A stretch of DNA of 42,423 bases, from the NCBI GenBank assembly GCA_016783945.1, contig JADHVP010000015.1:1-42423 (forward strand), given 5' to 3'. The translations under genes were made by a program, and so were the position numbers. Of the stretch, positions 1 to 7,850 are shown one piece after another. How positions within the stretch are numbered: position 1 is the stretch's first letter; the number at the start of each line of letters is the position of its first letter. Source of the DNA: Ignavibacteria bacterium. GTDB lineage: Bacteria; Bacteroidota; Ignavibacteria; Tepidaquicellales; Tepidaquicellaceae. The notes beneath the pieces are model-generated. The model was not told where the DNA came from. It saw nothing but the letters and a program-made list of their open reading frames with translations, and did no database searches.

Positions 1-947
1 AATAAAACGAGTGAGGAAAAAACATAACCACAAAACTTTGCAGGTTTACCAGAACCATGCATTCTTCCCATCAAAGGGGTGAAGATTATCATTGCAACGT
101 GGAATGCCAAACCCTTTGCAATTGAAATAGGAGAATAATCGAAATTTAATTCCCGCACCAGATATATCGGTATAGCAGGACTCGCAATCATAATCGCCAT
201 ACCGTAAAAAAAGAAGTTTCTTTCAAATCTAAAAAAAGGTTTATTAACTTTGAAAATCCTCATTAAATTTCTAACAGGTAAAATCAAAACATCTTTTATT
301 AACTTAAAAGATATACCGGCACCAAATATTTTTACTTTTTTTAGATAATCACCATTACTTGTCGATACTAATTTTGCCAGAATATAAAGCGAAACGAAAT
401 CTGTAACACCGGCAAGCGGATAAAATATTTTGTATACTTTATAATCTACATCGAGCAACTGACCAAATAGTGTAATTATCACAAGTAATACAATCGTGAA
501 AAGGCTGGATGCATATGAATAAAGCTTGCTTCTTTTTTCCTCTGTATAATTATGTTTGTAAACCGCATTCCACGTTGGTCTTATCATAGAATCTATATAG
601 CTCATTACTGCTATACAGAAAATAAAAAACCCCGCATCTTCAAACAGAGGTATGAACAACAAGAAAACCTTACTCGCAGCAGCCATAATAATTATGGTCA
701 TCGCCGGGTTGTTTGAGCGATTAATCATTTCAACACCGTAGATTGAGAACAAAAATGCAGAGCTAGTGAGAAATATAAGAAGTGTAATTTCGAAATCTGA
801 TGCGAACAATGACTTCTTCAGAATTATATCCTGGAGTAATAACGTTCCGAATGCTATCCCATGAAAAAACTGAGATATTAGATGAAGGGTGAATGTTCTT
901 TTTTCAAGCGATAGGATTGCTGGTGATTGGTTGGACGATTTATTCAA
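1..947 (-). CDS. MFS-type multi-spanning permease (C-terminus cut by window edge)
   Basis: A minus-strand frame is open from 947 to the left edge (about 315 codons) and encodes a very hydrophobic protein. After a polar stretch of about 20 residues come alternating hydrophobic segments (e.g. LFLTSSAFLFSIYG-like, MTIIIMAAASKVFLLFIP, FFIFCIAVMSYIDS) separated by short charged loops. A central loop contains RPTWNAVYKHNYTEEKRSKLYSY, a pattern like the loop after helix 4-5 of major facilitator permeases. The start is taken as TTG at 947 because TAA lies immediately upstream in frame and the first ATG is far inside the membrane domain; no Shine-Dalgarno is seen. The substrate cannot be inferred. The C-terminal helices lie outside the window. 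Confidence 0.6.
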   Translation of the reverse strand, partial: MNKSSNQSPAILSLEKRTFTLHLISQFFHGIAFGTLLLQDIILKKSLFASDFEITLLIFLTSSAFLFSIYGVEMINRSNNPAMTIIIMAAASKVFLLFIPLFEDAGFFIFCIAVMSYIDSMIRPTWNAVYKHNYTEEKRSKLYSYASSLFTIVLLVIITLFGQLLDVDYKVYKIFYPLAGVTDFVSLYILAKLVSTSNGDYLKKVKIFGAGISFKLIKDVLILPVRNLMRIFKVNKPFFRFERNFFFYGMAIMIASPAIPIYLVRELNFDYSPISIAKGLAFHVAMIIFTPLMGRMHGSGKPAKFCGYVFSSLVL

Positions 948-965
948 TTAAAAAAAGATTTATCT

Positions 966-1361
966 TTATTCTAATTCGACATGCCTGATGTTAGTTATCA
1001 CATTACTGTATTTTTGCTCAATATGTTTCTTTGTTTTTTCAGCGGCATAAACAGATCGGTGCTGCCCGCCTGTGCATCCAAAAGAAATCATGAGATCAGT
1101 AAATTCTCTTTCCGTATAATTTTCTATCGATGCATCAACAATTTTATATACATTTTCGAGAAAGTCGTTCATAACATTTTGAGACTCAAGAAATTTTATT
1201 ACGGGTTCATCCATACCGTTATACTGTTTAAACTCATCCCTTCTTCCGGGATTCTCTATGAATCTACAATCGAATACGAAACCACCGCCATTTCCTGACT
1301 TATCTTCCGGAATTCCAGATAGTTTATAACTGAATGATGCAATCTTTATTTCTAATGACAT
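966..1361 (-). CDS. Stand-alone RapZ C-terminal domain protein
   Basis: About 131 residues from ATG at 1361; an ATG at 1379 would add six residues that match nothing. It reads as the C-terminal domain of RapZ/YvcJ: FVFDCRFIENPGR near the N-terminus, then FLE..., a helix-rich middle, and the diagnostic ISFGCTGGQHRSVY near residue 104, ending NIRHVELE. Canonical RapZ is about 285 residues, with an N-terminal P-loop kinase-like domain that is absent here. In enterobacteria the C-terminal domain binds GlmZ/GlmY RNAs and the QseE/QseF system. Whether a single-domain version binds RNA or a metabolite is unknown. It lies between the permease and a DUF4349 gene on the same strand, with 18 bp to the permease start, so co-transcription is possible. 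Confidence 0.8.
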   Translation of the reverse strand: MSLEIKIASFSYKLSGIPEDKSGNGGGFVFDCRFIENPGRRDEFKQYNGMDEPVIKFLESQNVMNDFLENVYKIVDASIENYTEREFTDLMISFGCTGGQHRSVYAAEKTKKHIEQKYSNVITNIRHVELE

Positions 1362-1463
1362 AGCAATAAAATTATACAAGTAACATGATATTCACAATGA
1401 TTGCAATATATCAAACTATATTTCCAATTTAAGTAGATAAATCAGATCGCTTTTGTAAATGAA

Positions 1464-1490
1464 AAAGGGCTCTCTTGAAAAGAGCCCTTT
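1464..1490 (-). terminator. Rho-independent terminator of the DUF4349 gene
   Basis: A perfect 10-bp inverted repeat, AAAGGGCTCT (1464-1473) and AGAGCCCTTT (1481-1490), with a 7-nt loop. On the minus strand the hairpin is followed by a T-rich run. It sits about 50 bp past the stop codon at 1540. Confidence 0.8.
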
Positions 1491-1539
1491 AACTAAACCA
1501 AATAACAAATGAAATTAAAAGAACTATCGTGTAAAAAAA

Positions 1540-2496
1540 TTACGTCCCTTTGCTCAATGCGGCTTCTTTCTTTACTTTTCTTTTCTTTAGTATTTTTCTT
1601 ATAATTAAATAAACAACAAACATTATTGCTATAACCGGAAGTAATGCAATCAAAATCATTATTAAACCACTGAGGACTTCTGTAAAACCTTTTAATCCTT
1701 TTTTAAATCCCTGCCCAATTTCATAAAAGAAACCACCGCCGGATGATGTTTCAAGTAATGATGGCTCGAATACAGAAACTGTAAGGGTAGAAAACTCAGC
1801 CTGGTTTCTCAGAAACCTCATCCTGCCTTCAGTACTCTCGATATTGTTTCTGACTGATGCAAGTTTTTCTTCAACTTCGACGATGTCGGTTAATCTAGCA
1901 GTCTTTTCGGAGAGTAACTTAAGCAGTCTTTGCTCAAGCTCACGTTGAGTCTTTTGCCTTGCTTCAAGGTCTATATATTCCTCAGTTACATCCTGTGATG
2001 AGATATTTTGTGACATGACTTTTCCAAATGCTGCTATATCGGAAATTAAAGCATCGTACTTATCAGTAGGTACTCTTACAACTATTGTACCCTGTTTCTG
2101 ACCGCTTGTATTAAGTTTTGAGGTGTTGTTTGATACAAAACCGTTGTGAATCCTGACTGCTTCAATAATTTTCTTTTCCGTCTCATCGAAATTATCAACT
2201 TCTAATCTTATGTTTCCAGTTCTGATAATTAATCTGTCCAGCACCTGCATTTTCCCGGAACCTTCTTGTTCGCCCGTCTGGTAACTCACGGTTTTTGTTT
2301 TATCCTTTTCAAATTCTCCTGATCTTTTTTCCTTAGAACTTGGGGCATCCTGTGAACCCGATGTAGACAAATCTTCTACCAAACCTTCGGGAACCTCCTC
2401 CTTAAAAGATGTTTTATCACTCTTATCACCACATCCGGCAAAAAGAATTAATAATGCTATAATTAAAAAACTTTTATTGAACTTGAATTTTCTCAT
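1540..2496 (-). CDS. DUF4349 domain lipoprotein
   Basis: 318 residues from ATG at 2496. The N-terminus is a lipoprotein signal: MRKFKFNK, a hydrophobic core, then LFAGC with the lipidated Cys at about residue 22. A Ser/Lys/Glu-rich linker follows. The DUF4349 domain begins RLIIRTGNIRLEV and contains GTIVVRVPTDKYDALI and the coiled-coil-like DLEARQKTQRELEQRLLKLL. A transmembrane helix and a basic tail (KKRKVKK) end the protein. The frame extends upstream to 2571, but that extension overlaps the glnA terminator hairpin, so the internal ATG that starts the signal peptide is preferred. Family members are envelope proteins of unknown function, sometimes likened to anti-sigma or mechanosensing components. 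The lipid anchor plus a C-terminal membrane helix suggests a doubly anchored periplasmic coiled coil. Confidence 0.85.
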   Translation of the reverse strand: MRKFKFNKSFLIIALLILFAGCGDKSDKTSFKEEVPEGLVEDLSTSGSQDAPSSKEKRSGEFEKDKTKTVSYQTGEQEGSGKMQVLDRLIIRTGNIRLEVDNFDETEKKIIEAVRIHNGFVSNNTSKLNTSGQKQGTIVVRVPTDKYDALISDIAAFGKVMSQNISSQDVTEEYIDLEARQKTQRELEQRLLKLLSEKTARLTDIVEVEEKLASVRNNIESTEGRMRFLRNQAEFSTLTVSVFEPSLLETSSGGGFFYEIGQGFKKGLKGFTEVLSGLIMILIALLPVIAIMFVVYLIIRKILKKRKVKKEAALSKGT

Positions 2497-2553
2497 GATA
2501 ATTTTTTTTCTTATTAATACTTCTGAAATATAATCATTGTTCCTGAAAAAAGA

Positions 2554-2586
2554 ATCCCGCTTCAAAATCACATTTTAAAGCGGGAT
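2554..2586 (-). terminator. Rho-independent terminator of glnA
   Basis: ATCCCGCTT (2554-2562) pairs with AAGCGGGAT (2578-2586) across a 15-nt loop. On the minus strand the stem is followed by TTCTTTTTTC. It lies 25 bp after the glnA stop and overlaps the spurious 5' extension of the next open frame. Confidence 0.75.
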
Positions 2587-2611
2587 GAATTTAAAAAATC
2601 TGAATTTCTTT

Positions 2612-4066
2612 TTATACTTCGTAGTATAAATGAAATTCATACGGATGAGGTCGAAGCTGCACCTCTTTTATTTCTTTATTCATTTTATAATTTATCCATG
2701 TTTTAATAAGTTCATCCGAAAAAGCACCGCCTCGTTTCAAATAATCATTATCCTTTTCAAGTTTATGAAGCGCCATTGTGAATGATTCCGGAGCCTGTTT
2801 GATTTTTTTCTTTTCTGCATCGCTTAAATGATAAATATCTTTATCGAGTGGATCACCCGGTTCGATTTTATTAATAATACCATCGAGTCCAGCCAATAGC
2901 ATCGCTGAAAACGCAAGATACGGGTTCGCGGTTCCATCAGGACACCTGAATTCAATCCTCTTTGTTTTTGGATTCTCATAATACATTGGTATTCTGATAG
3001 CGGCACTTCTGTTTCCTTTCGAATACACAAGATTAACCGGTGCTTCAAAACCGGGAACGAGTCTTTTATATGAATTCGTAGTCGGATTAGTGAATGCAAG
3101 TAATGAAGGTGCATGTTCCAAAATACCGCCTATAAAATACAATGCAAGTTCGCTTAAACCGGCATATTTATCTCCCGCAAATAAGGGTTTATTATTTTTC
3201 CACAAACTAACGTGTATGTGCATCCCGCTTCCATTATCGCCGAAAATTGGTTTTGGCATGAACGTAGCAGTTTTACCGAATGACCTTGCTGTGTTTTTTA
3301 CGATGTATTTAAACATCTGAAGGTTATCAGCACAATTCAGAAAAGGACAATACTTGAAATCGATTTCTGCCTGACCTGCTGTTGCAACTTCATGGTGCTG
3401 CATTTCAACTTTGATACCTGCGTTTTCTAAATGCTCAACCATTACGTTTCTTATGTCGTTCGTTGAATCAGAAGGCGGGACAGGAAAATACCCTTCTTTA
3501 ATTCTAATCTTATGTCCAAGATTTGCTTCCTTCTCGGTTCCGGTATTCCAGAATCCCTCACGTGAATCTATTCTATACCAGCTTTCATACTCATTTACGT
3601 TATATGCAACATGATCAAGAATGAAAAATTCTGCTTCCGGACCAAAGAATGCGACATCAGCAATCCCTGTGGACTCCATGTATTCGATAGCCTTCCTGGC
3701 AACATATCTTGGATCATGGTCATACGGTTCTTTTGTGATCGGATCGAGTATATCGCAAATTATACTCATGTTTTTTGTCTGCATAAACGGATCTACCCTC
3801 GCAGTTTCAGGGTCAGGTATAACAAGCATGTCCGATTCATTAATAGGTTTCCAACCCCTGATTGAAGATCCATCGAAACCGTATCCTTCATAGAATCCTT
3901 CTTCATTTAATTGAGATACCGGGATTGAAAAATGCTGCCATTGTCCCGGTAAATCTGTAAATCGAAAATCGATCATTTTAATTTCTTTTTCTTTGATCAA
4001 TTTAAATACATCGTTGATGTTTTTAAGTTTATCTTTTTCTTTCTCCACTGAATTTTTTTTCTGCAT
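2612..4066 (-). CDS. glnA: Glutamine synthetase type I
   Basis: 484 residues. It condenses glutamate, ammonia and ATP to glutamine in the cytoplasm. The motifs are in the expected order: beta-grasp N-domain with FDGSSI (64-69), FGPEAEFF (141-148), EVATAGQAEID (226-236), DNGSGMHIH (277-285), the glutamate-binding NRSAAIRIP (352-360) and the metal/ATP segment RIEFRCPDGTANPYLAFSAML (370-390). Y412 in DIYHL aligns with the tyrosine adenylylated by GlnE in GSI-beta enzymes, so covalent regulation is possible; no glnE is visible here. The length fits dodecameric GSI (about 470). The gene lies 39 bp downstream of an Lrp/AsnC-family gene on the same strand, which suggests local transcriptional control of nitrogen assimilation. 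No Shine-Dalgarno precedes the ATG. Confidence 0.98.
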   Translation of the reverse strand: MQKKNSVEKEKDKLKNINDVFKLIKEKEIKMIDFRFTDLPGQWQHFSIPVSQLNEEGFYEGYGFDGSSIRGWKPINESDMLVIPDPETARVDPFMQTKNMSIICDILDPITKEPYDHDPRYVARKAIEYMESTGIADVAFFGPEAEFFILDHVAYNVNEYESWYRIDSREGFWNTGTEKEANLGHKIRIKEGYFPVPPSDSTNDIRNVMVEHLENAGIKVEMQHHEVATAGQAEIDFKYCPFLNCADNLQMFKYIVKNTARSFGKTATFMPKPIFGDNGSGMHIHVSLWKNNKPLFAGDKYAGLSELALYFIGGILEHAPSLLAFTNPTTNSYKRLVPGFEAPVNLVYSKGNRSAAIRIPMYYENPKTKRIEFRCPDGTANPYLAFSAMLLAGLDGIINKIEPGDPLDKDIYHLSDAEKKKIKQAPESFTMALHKLEKDNDYLKRGGAFSDELIKTWINYKMNKEIKEVQLRPHPYEFHLYYEV

Positions 4067-4105
4067 TTATTATAAAGTTTAGTTTATAAAATGTTTTTCT
4101 CTATT

Positions 4106-4588
4106 TTAATTTTTTAAACTTAAATTCGTTGTTTCTTTTAAGGTTGATAAAACAATGCTTGTTTTCGATGACTTAACACCGGGCCAGGACTGTATCTTTG
4201 ATAAAAGTTTTTCGAGCGTCGTTGTGTTCTCTGTTCTAATCTTTAACATATGAGAACCATCACCTGTTATTGAATGACATTCGAGAATTTCTTTTTCTTT
4301 CAAGCAGTGCTCTACTATTTGTTTATAATTTTTCGATGATTCACTGATTACGGAAATGAAACATGTAATGTCCTGTTTCAATTTCTTAGGATTCAAAATT
4401 GCTGTATACGATTTTATATAACCGTGAGATTCTAACTTAGAAACCCTGTCAATAGTCGATGGAAGAGAAAGCCCGATTTTTTCTGCAAGCTCATTTTTCT
4501 TAATGTGAGAATCCTTCTGGAGTTCAGACAATATGCGATAATCTATATCGTCCAGCTTTAAGTCTTCGGTATGTTTTGAATTTTCTAT
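4106..4588 (-). CDS. Lrp/AsnC family transcriptional regulator, non-canonical start
   Basis: The protein has an N-terminal winged HTH (DSHIKKNELAEKIGLS, then VSKLESHGYIKSYTAIL) and a C-terminal RAM ligand-binding domain (VEHCLKEKEILECHSITGDGSHMLKI). Lrp-family proteins begin with LDxxDxxIL..LQ. That helix, LDDIDYRILSELQ, is encoded upstream of the first canonical start (TTG at 4531), so translation must begin earlier. Between the in-frame TAA at 4595-4597 and 4531 there is no ATG, GTG or TTG. Candidates are ATA at 4588 (used here; it gives an N-terminus beginning MENSKHTEDLKLDD) or CTG at 4555. The gene sits directly upstream of glnA and probably regulates it, since amino-acid-sensing Lrp proteins often control GS genes. 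A damaged ATG start (ATG to ATA) is the alternative. Confidence 0.85.
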   Translation of the reverse strand: MENSKHTEDLKLDDIDYRILSELQKDSHIKKNELAEKIGLSLPSTIDRVSKLESHGYIKSYTAILNPKKLKQDITCFISVISESSKNYKQIVEHCLKEKEILECHSITGDGSHMLKIRTENTTTLEKLLSKIQSWPGVKSSKTSIVLSTLKETTNLSLKN

Positions 4589-4734
4589 GATACCTTAAAC
4601 ATTAAGGTTATTATTAATATATGCCTGATAAAATAAGGTAAAACAATTATTTTATCAAGTATAATTAGATGTTACTTAATTTCAAAATTAATTAAATTTT
4701 ATAAACACATTTAACCATACAAAAAAACGTACAA

Positions 4735-5055
4735 ATGAAAATATATCAGGTAATGGTCTTTAACGCGATTGTACTTATTATCATCGGTGCTTATGGATAT
4801 GTAATTTCCGGGAGTCTAACAGCATTGATAGCACCTGCCATAGGTGTTTTACTAATACTGCTTGCAATTCCAGTCAAAAGCGGAAAGGGTGCTGCGGTTA
4901 TTGTTGGGTCTGTTGTAACTGGCGTTACAACCGTAATTTTTTTTATAATAGGGTTTATAAGAGGTAATTCACTTATTATTATTATGGCAGTTGTTTCCCT
5001 GGCGGCAGTTATGTTCTACGTTTCCAATTTTACGAAACAGAATTCACAAGAATGA
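4735..5055 (+). CDS. Small four-helix integral membrane protein, function unknown
   Basis: 106 residues, almost entirely hydrophobic, with four predicted membrane segments at about 5-25, 28-46, 53-73 and 80-98. The N-terminus is short and the C-terminus polar (SNFTKQNSQE). Gly/Ala/Val-rich helices and the small size resemble TMEM14/UPF0136-like small membrane proteins, but no diagnostic motif is seen. It is transcribed divergently from the Lrp-glnA unit across a 146-bp AT-rich region that should hold both promoters. Confidence 0.65.
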   Translation: MKIYQVMVFNAIVLIIIGAYGYVISGSLTALIAPAIGVLLILLAIPVKSGKGAAVIVGSVVTGVTTVIFFIIGFIRGNSLIIIMAVVSLAAVMFYVSNFTKQNSQE

Positions 5056-5090
5056 AATCATAAAGCTATAAGAAAATCAATGCAGCATAA

Positions 5091-5127
5091 AAAATCCGGA
5101 CCATTGATTTCTAAAAGCCCGGATTTT
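5091..5127. terminator. Bidirectional terminator between convergent genes
   Basis: AAAATCCGG (5091-5099) pairs with CCGGATTTT (5119-5127) across a 19-nt loop. It sits between the plus-strand membrane gene (ends 5055) and the minus-strand T9SS gene (ends 5151). The minus-strand side carries the better T run. Confidence 0.65.
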
Positions 5128-5150
5128 AAAAAAGAATAAATAATTTATTT

Positions 5151-7058
5151 TTATTTCAACAGAATCATTTTCTTTGTATCTCTGAAATTTCCAGCCTTAA
5201 TTGTATAGAAATAAATCCCGCTTGATAAACCACTTGCATCGAAAATTATTTCTTTTACTCCGCGTGATACTACTTCATTATTAATCAACGTAACTATTTC
5301 TCTTCCATTTATGTCATATACTTTAAGCAGTACAATCGACCTTTCAGTAAGTGCAAACCTGATCGATGTTGACGGATTAAATGGGTTTGGATAATTTTGA
5401 AACAGTGTGTACGTACCTGGAATTTCTGTAGAAATGTTCTTAATTCCAATAATACTGATTGTTGCTCTTGCAAACATCTGCTGTGCAAGAGAGGGTCCGT
5501 TTAAATCTCCGTTCACAAAACTACCGGGGATAGTATCCTTCTGTATCGTCATATTCACATAATAATTATTTACATCATTATCATTTACCGGAGTCATGCT
5601 TGGATAAGTCCAATCCATAACGGGTGTTTCAGGAGTTATTCGTAGGGGTTCTATCCATGTAGCACCGCCATCACCCGAAGCAGTTAAATAAATTGCATGA
5701 AAGTTAGTAGTGTCTACGGGTGCTCCAAACCTGTTCGTAATTGAAATGAAAGCAGTGAATAAAGCATTATTATCCAATGAACGACCTATTACCGGACGGC
5801 AAAGAGGACCGAAACCATCATCTACACCAGCGAATAAAGAATCCTTTGGCAGCCAGACATTGTTTGAATCAGCCACTACTACGCTCCGGTGGGGGTCTGA
5901 GCCGGGTAAAGTCGTCGACCAGAACATAATTTTGTTGGGCCAAAATGGCAGGTATTGGTTAGCTAAAGGATCCTGCCTAATAATTTCGTAAACAACTTTT
6001 GGTTTGTTGTATTGATAAGCTATTGAAACACCTCTCATTGCACCGAGACTGTCGCCAGTTGCTGAAAAATCAGAATCAAAGATTTTAAGAGGTGTGCTGA
6101 ATGTTGTACCATCGTTAGTCGATTCAATAAAGTATACATCACCAACATCATTTGGGAAATGTGATTTACTATTTATGTATACAACCCCAATTCTTCCGTC
6201 ATCACCTCTGGTTACGTTATAAGTCTCATTCACTTCGCAATCATACTGTGTCGTCCATCCTGTAAACGTTCCCGGTGTCGTGAGTGATGTACCGATATTG
6301 AAGAATGTTGAATCGCCCATAGGATGTTGTGAAGAAATCAAGAAAAACTTGTTTGGGTTTATAATACTCGAAGTAGCAATTACCCTGGGCCAAATTGGAT
6401 TCGCTCCAAAATTACCTGCACCCGGGTCCAATCTTATAAATTGACTCACTCCCGGGTATATACCTGCAAAAACCTGTGAATGCGTTGTCGCGGGAGAGCC
6501 CGGAGCATTTGAGTGATTGGCTATTAGAATATTACCGTCACTCATACCGGTTATACAGACATAACCGCTTCTTATTCCGTTTGGAACTTCAGAAATAAAA
6601 GCCCACGTTACACCTCTATCAGAGCTGTAGTAATATTTACACGTCCTGTTTGTAAACATTGGATCGTTATAATCAACATTCATATAAACGCAATTAATAT
6701 CATTCGGATTATTTGGATTCTGCCAGATATGTACAGGACTACCGCTTGACTGCATATCATAAATCGTTCGCCCGTTTGTAGGTGTAAATGTGGTTGAAGT
6801 GACAAAATCCGATTCACTAAAATTAACCGTAAATGGATTTGTAATTAAAGATATGATTGGTGAGCGATACGAAACAGCATCATGAGACTTTTTACTACCT
6901 ATTTTTTCTCCAACAAGGGCGTCGCCAACAATTTTAATCTTGTAATGCATTCCAACTACTTTATCATACCGGGATTTTGGAATTAACCTGCCCCCTGCAT
7001 AAACAAGATTACATGTAATAGCAATAACAAATGAAAGTAATATTAGACTTTTGAACAT
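5151..7058 (-). CDS. Secreted Asp-box protein with T9SS type A sorting domain (copy A)
   Basis: 635 residues. An N-terminal signal peptide (MFKSLILLSFVIAITC, cleaved near VYA-G) exports it through Sec. The body carries three Asp-box/BNR-like motifs: SSDRGVTW (145-152), STNDGTTF (313-320) and SGDGGATW (461-468). This is the S-x-D-x-G-x-x-W pattern of sialidase-type beta-propellers. The C-terminus (about 548-635) is a T9SS type A sorting domain: NYPNPFNPSTSIRF, VYDINGREIVTL, LSSGIYFYTIKAG and the final KKMILLK. The protein is therefore predicted to cross the outer membrane by the type IX system and be attached to or released from the surface. It is collinear along its whole length with the gene at 7851-9740, a clear paralogue. 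No sialidase catalytic residues can be assigned, so enzymatic activity is not claimed. A GGAG lies about 10 nt before the ATG. Confidence 0.9.
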   Translation of the reverse strand: MFKSLILLSFVIAITCNLVYAGGRLIPKSRYDKVVGMHYKIKIVGDALVGEKIGSKKSHDAVSYRSPIISLITNPFTVNFSESDFVTSTTFTPTNGRTIYDMQSSGSPVHIWQNPNNPNDINCVYMNVDYNDPMFTNRTCKYYYSSDRGVTWAFISEVPNGIRSGYVCITGMSDGNILIANHSNAPGSPATTHSQVFAGIYPGVSQFIRLDPGAGNFGANPIWPRVIATSSIINPNKFFLISSQHPMGDSTFFNIGTSLTTPGTFTGWTTQYDCEVNETYNVTRGDDGRIGVVYINSKSHFPNDVGDVYFIESTNDGTTFSTPLKIFDSDFSATGDSLGAMRGVSIAYQYNKPKVVYEIIRQDPLANQYLPFWPNKIMFWSTTLPGSDPHRSVVVADSNNVWLPKDSLFAGVDDGFGPLCRPVIGRSLDNNALFTAFISITNRFGAPVDTTNFHAIYLTASGDGGATWIEPLRITPETPVMDWTYPSMTPVNDNDVNNYYVNMTIQKDTIPGSFVNGDLNGPSLAQQMFARATISIIGIKNISTEIPGTYTLFQNYPNPFNPSTSIRFALTERSIVLLKVYDINGREIVTLINNEVVSRGVKEIIFDASGLSSGIYFYTIKAGNFRDTKKMILLK

Positions 7059-7205
7059 TTCTTTATACTCCGTTTTTTATTTGTGAGGATTTTTGAGTTG
7101 AGCATTAAGATATTTGCAGAAAATAATTTTATGAATATTAAGAATCAACAACATTATTAATTATTTTTATTTCCATTATCAGAACAGTAATTCCAAACAA
7201 TAAAA

Positions 7206-7236
7206 AAATCCAGCCCTCGCTTCAAAGACTGGATTT
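7206..7236 (-). terminator. Terminator-like hairpin in repeat copy 1
   Basis: AAATCCAG (7206-7213) pairs with CTGGATTT (7229-7236), 15-nt loop. On the minus strand the stem runs into a seven-T tail. No protein gene ends just upstream of it, so it may terminate a small RNA or be a duplicated relic. Confidence 0.6.
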
Positions 7237-7384
7237 AGCATTTCATCCCGCATAGAGATTACGAGAAAAGCAATCAATACATGAGGGTTATAGTTATGTA
7301 TAATTTAATTTTATAAGTGCAAATAATCAATATCTAAATGTCATTTTTTTCATTAAATCAAATGAAGAGTCTGCATAAACAAAA

Positions 7385-7415
7385 AAATCCAGCCCTCGCT
7401 TCAAAGACTGGATTT
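7385..7415 (-). terminator. Terminator-like hairpin in repeat copy 2
   Basis: The same hairpin as in copy 1: AAATCCAG (7385-7392) with CTGGATTT (7408-7415), followed on the minus strand by a run of T. Stem and loop are identical to copy 1 although the surrounding repeat has diverged. Confidence 0.6.
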
Positions 7416-7619
7416 AGCATTTCATCCCGCATATATATTACGAGAAAAATAATTAATACATGAGGGTTATAGTTATGTACAATTTAATTTTATAAGTGCA
7501 AATAATCAATATCTAAATCTCATTTTAGTATCAGTAAATCAAAAGAAGAATCCGCATAAACAAGAAAAATCCAGCCCTCGCTCAAATTTTGCGAAAAATC
7601 CCTTAAAATAAACTATTTC

Positions 7620-7787
7620 AAGGCTATAAATATTATCTGTGGAGCCACTAATATTTCTAGTGGCACCACTAATATTTCTAGTGGGGCTGTAAATATTTCC
7701 CATGGGGCTGTGGATTTTTCTCATGGCGTTGTAATTATTTCCCACAGCGTTGTAAATATTTCTCAACGGGCTGTGGATAGATTTATT
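7620..7787. repeat. 21-bp minisatellite, eight degenerate units
   Basis: Eight consecutive 21-bp units occupy 7620-7787, with boundaries at 7620, 7641, 7662, 7683, 7704, 7725, 7746 and 7767. The rough consensus is GGGGCTGTAAATATTTCTCAT. Units 2 and 3 (7641-7682) are nearly identical and the outer units are degenerate. As 21 is divisible by three, both strands show heptad-like translations (G-A-V-N-I-S-x on plus; N-I-Y-S-P-x-x on minus), but no start site or family supports a real protein. Confidence 0.85.
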
Positions 7788-7795
7788 AACAAAAA

Positions 7796-7828
7796 AAATC
7801 CGAACCCTTTCTTCAAGAATCCGGATTT
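7796..7828 (-). terminator. Rho-independent terminator of T9SS gene copy B
   Basis: AAATCCG (7796-7802) pairs with CGGATTT (7822-7828). On the minus strand it is followed by eight T residues. It lies 22 bp past the stop codon at 7851. Confidence 0.7.
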
Positions 7829-7850
7829 AATAAAAATAAATTATACTTTC

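Larger units (their letters stand above)
7202..7582. repeat. ~180-bp tandem direct repeat (two full copies plus a stub)
   Basis: Copy 1 (7202-7380) and copy 2 (7381-7561) align over their full lengths with few differences; a third copy begins at 7562 and is lost after about 20 bp. The anchor ATCCAGCCCTCGC occurs at about 7209, 7388 and 7570, giving periods near 179 and 182 bp. Each full copy contains a terminator-like hairpin at its left end and a conserved TACATGAGGGTTATAGTTATG segment. There is no ORF of note. It lies between the two T9SS paralogues. Confidence 0.9.

Noticed and set aside
2497-2571. 25-residue N-terminal extension of the DUF4349 protein
   Set aside because: It would precede a good lipoprotein signal and is encoded across the glnA terminator hairpin.
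5151-7058. Sialidase enzyme
   Set aside because: Asp-boxes are present, but no catalytic Arg triad, RIP motif or Tyr/Glu pair can be placed; Asp-boxes also occur in non-enzymatic propellers.
7771-7780. TGTGGATAG as a DnaA box
   Set aside because: A single near-match that belongs to the 21-bp repeat consensus; no cluster of boxes and no replication genes next to it.
7620-7787. Possible CRISPR array or coding heptad-repeat protein
   Set aside because: Units are contiguous 21-mers with no spacers and there are no cas genes. The translated frames on either strand have no credible start, RBS or family.
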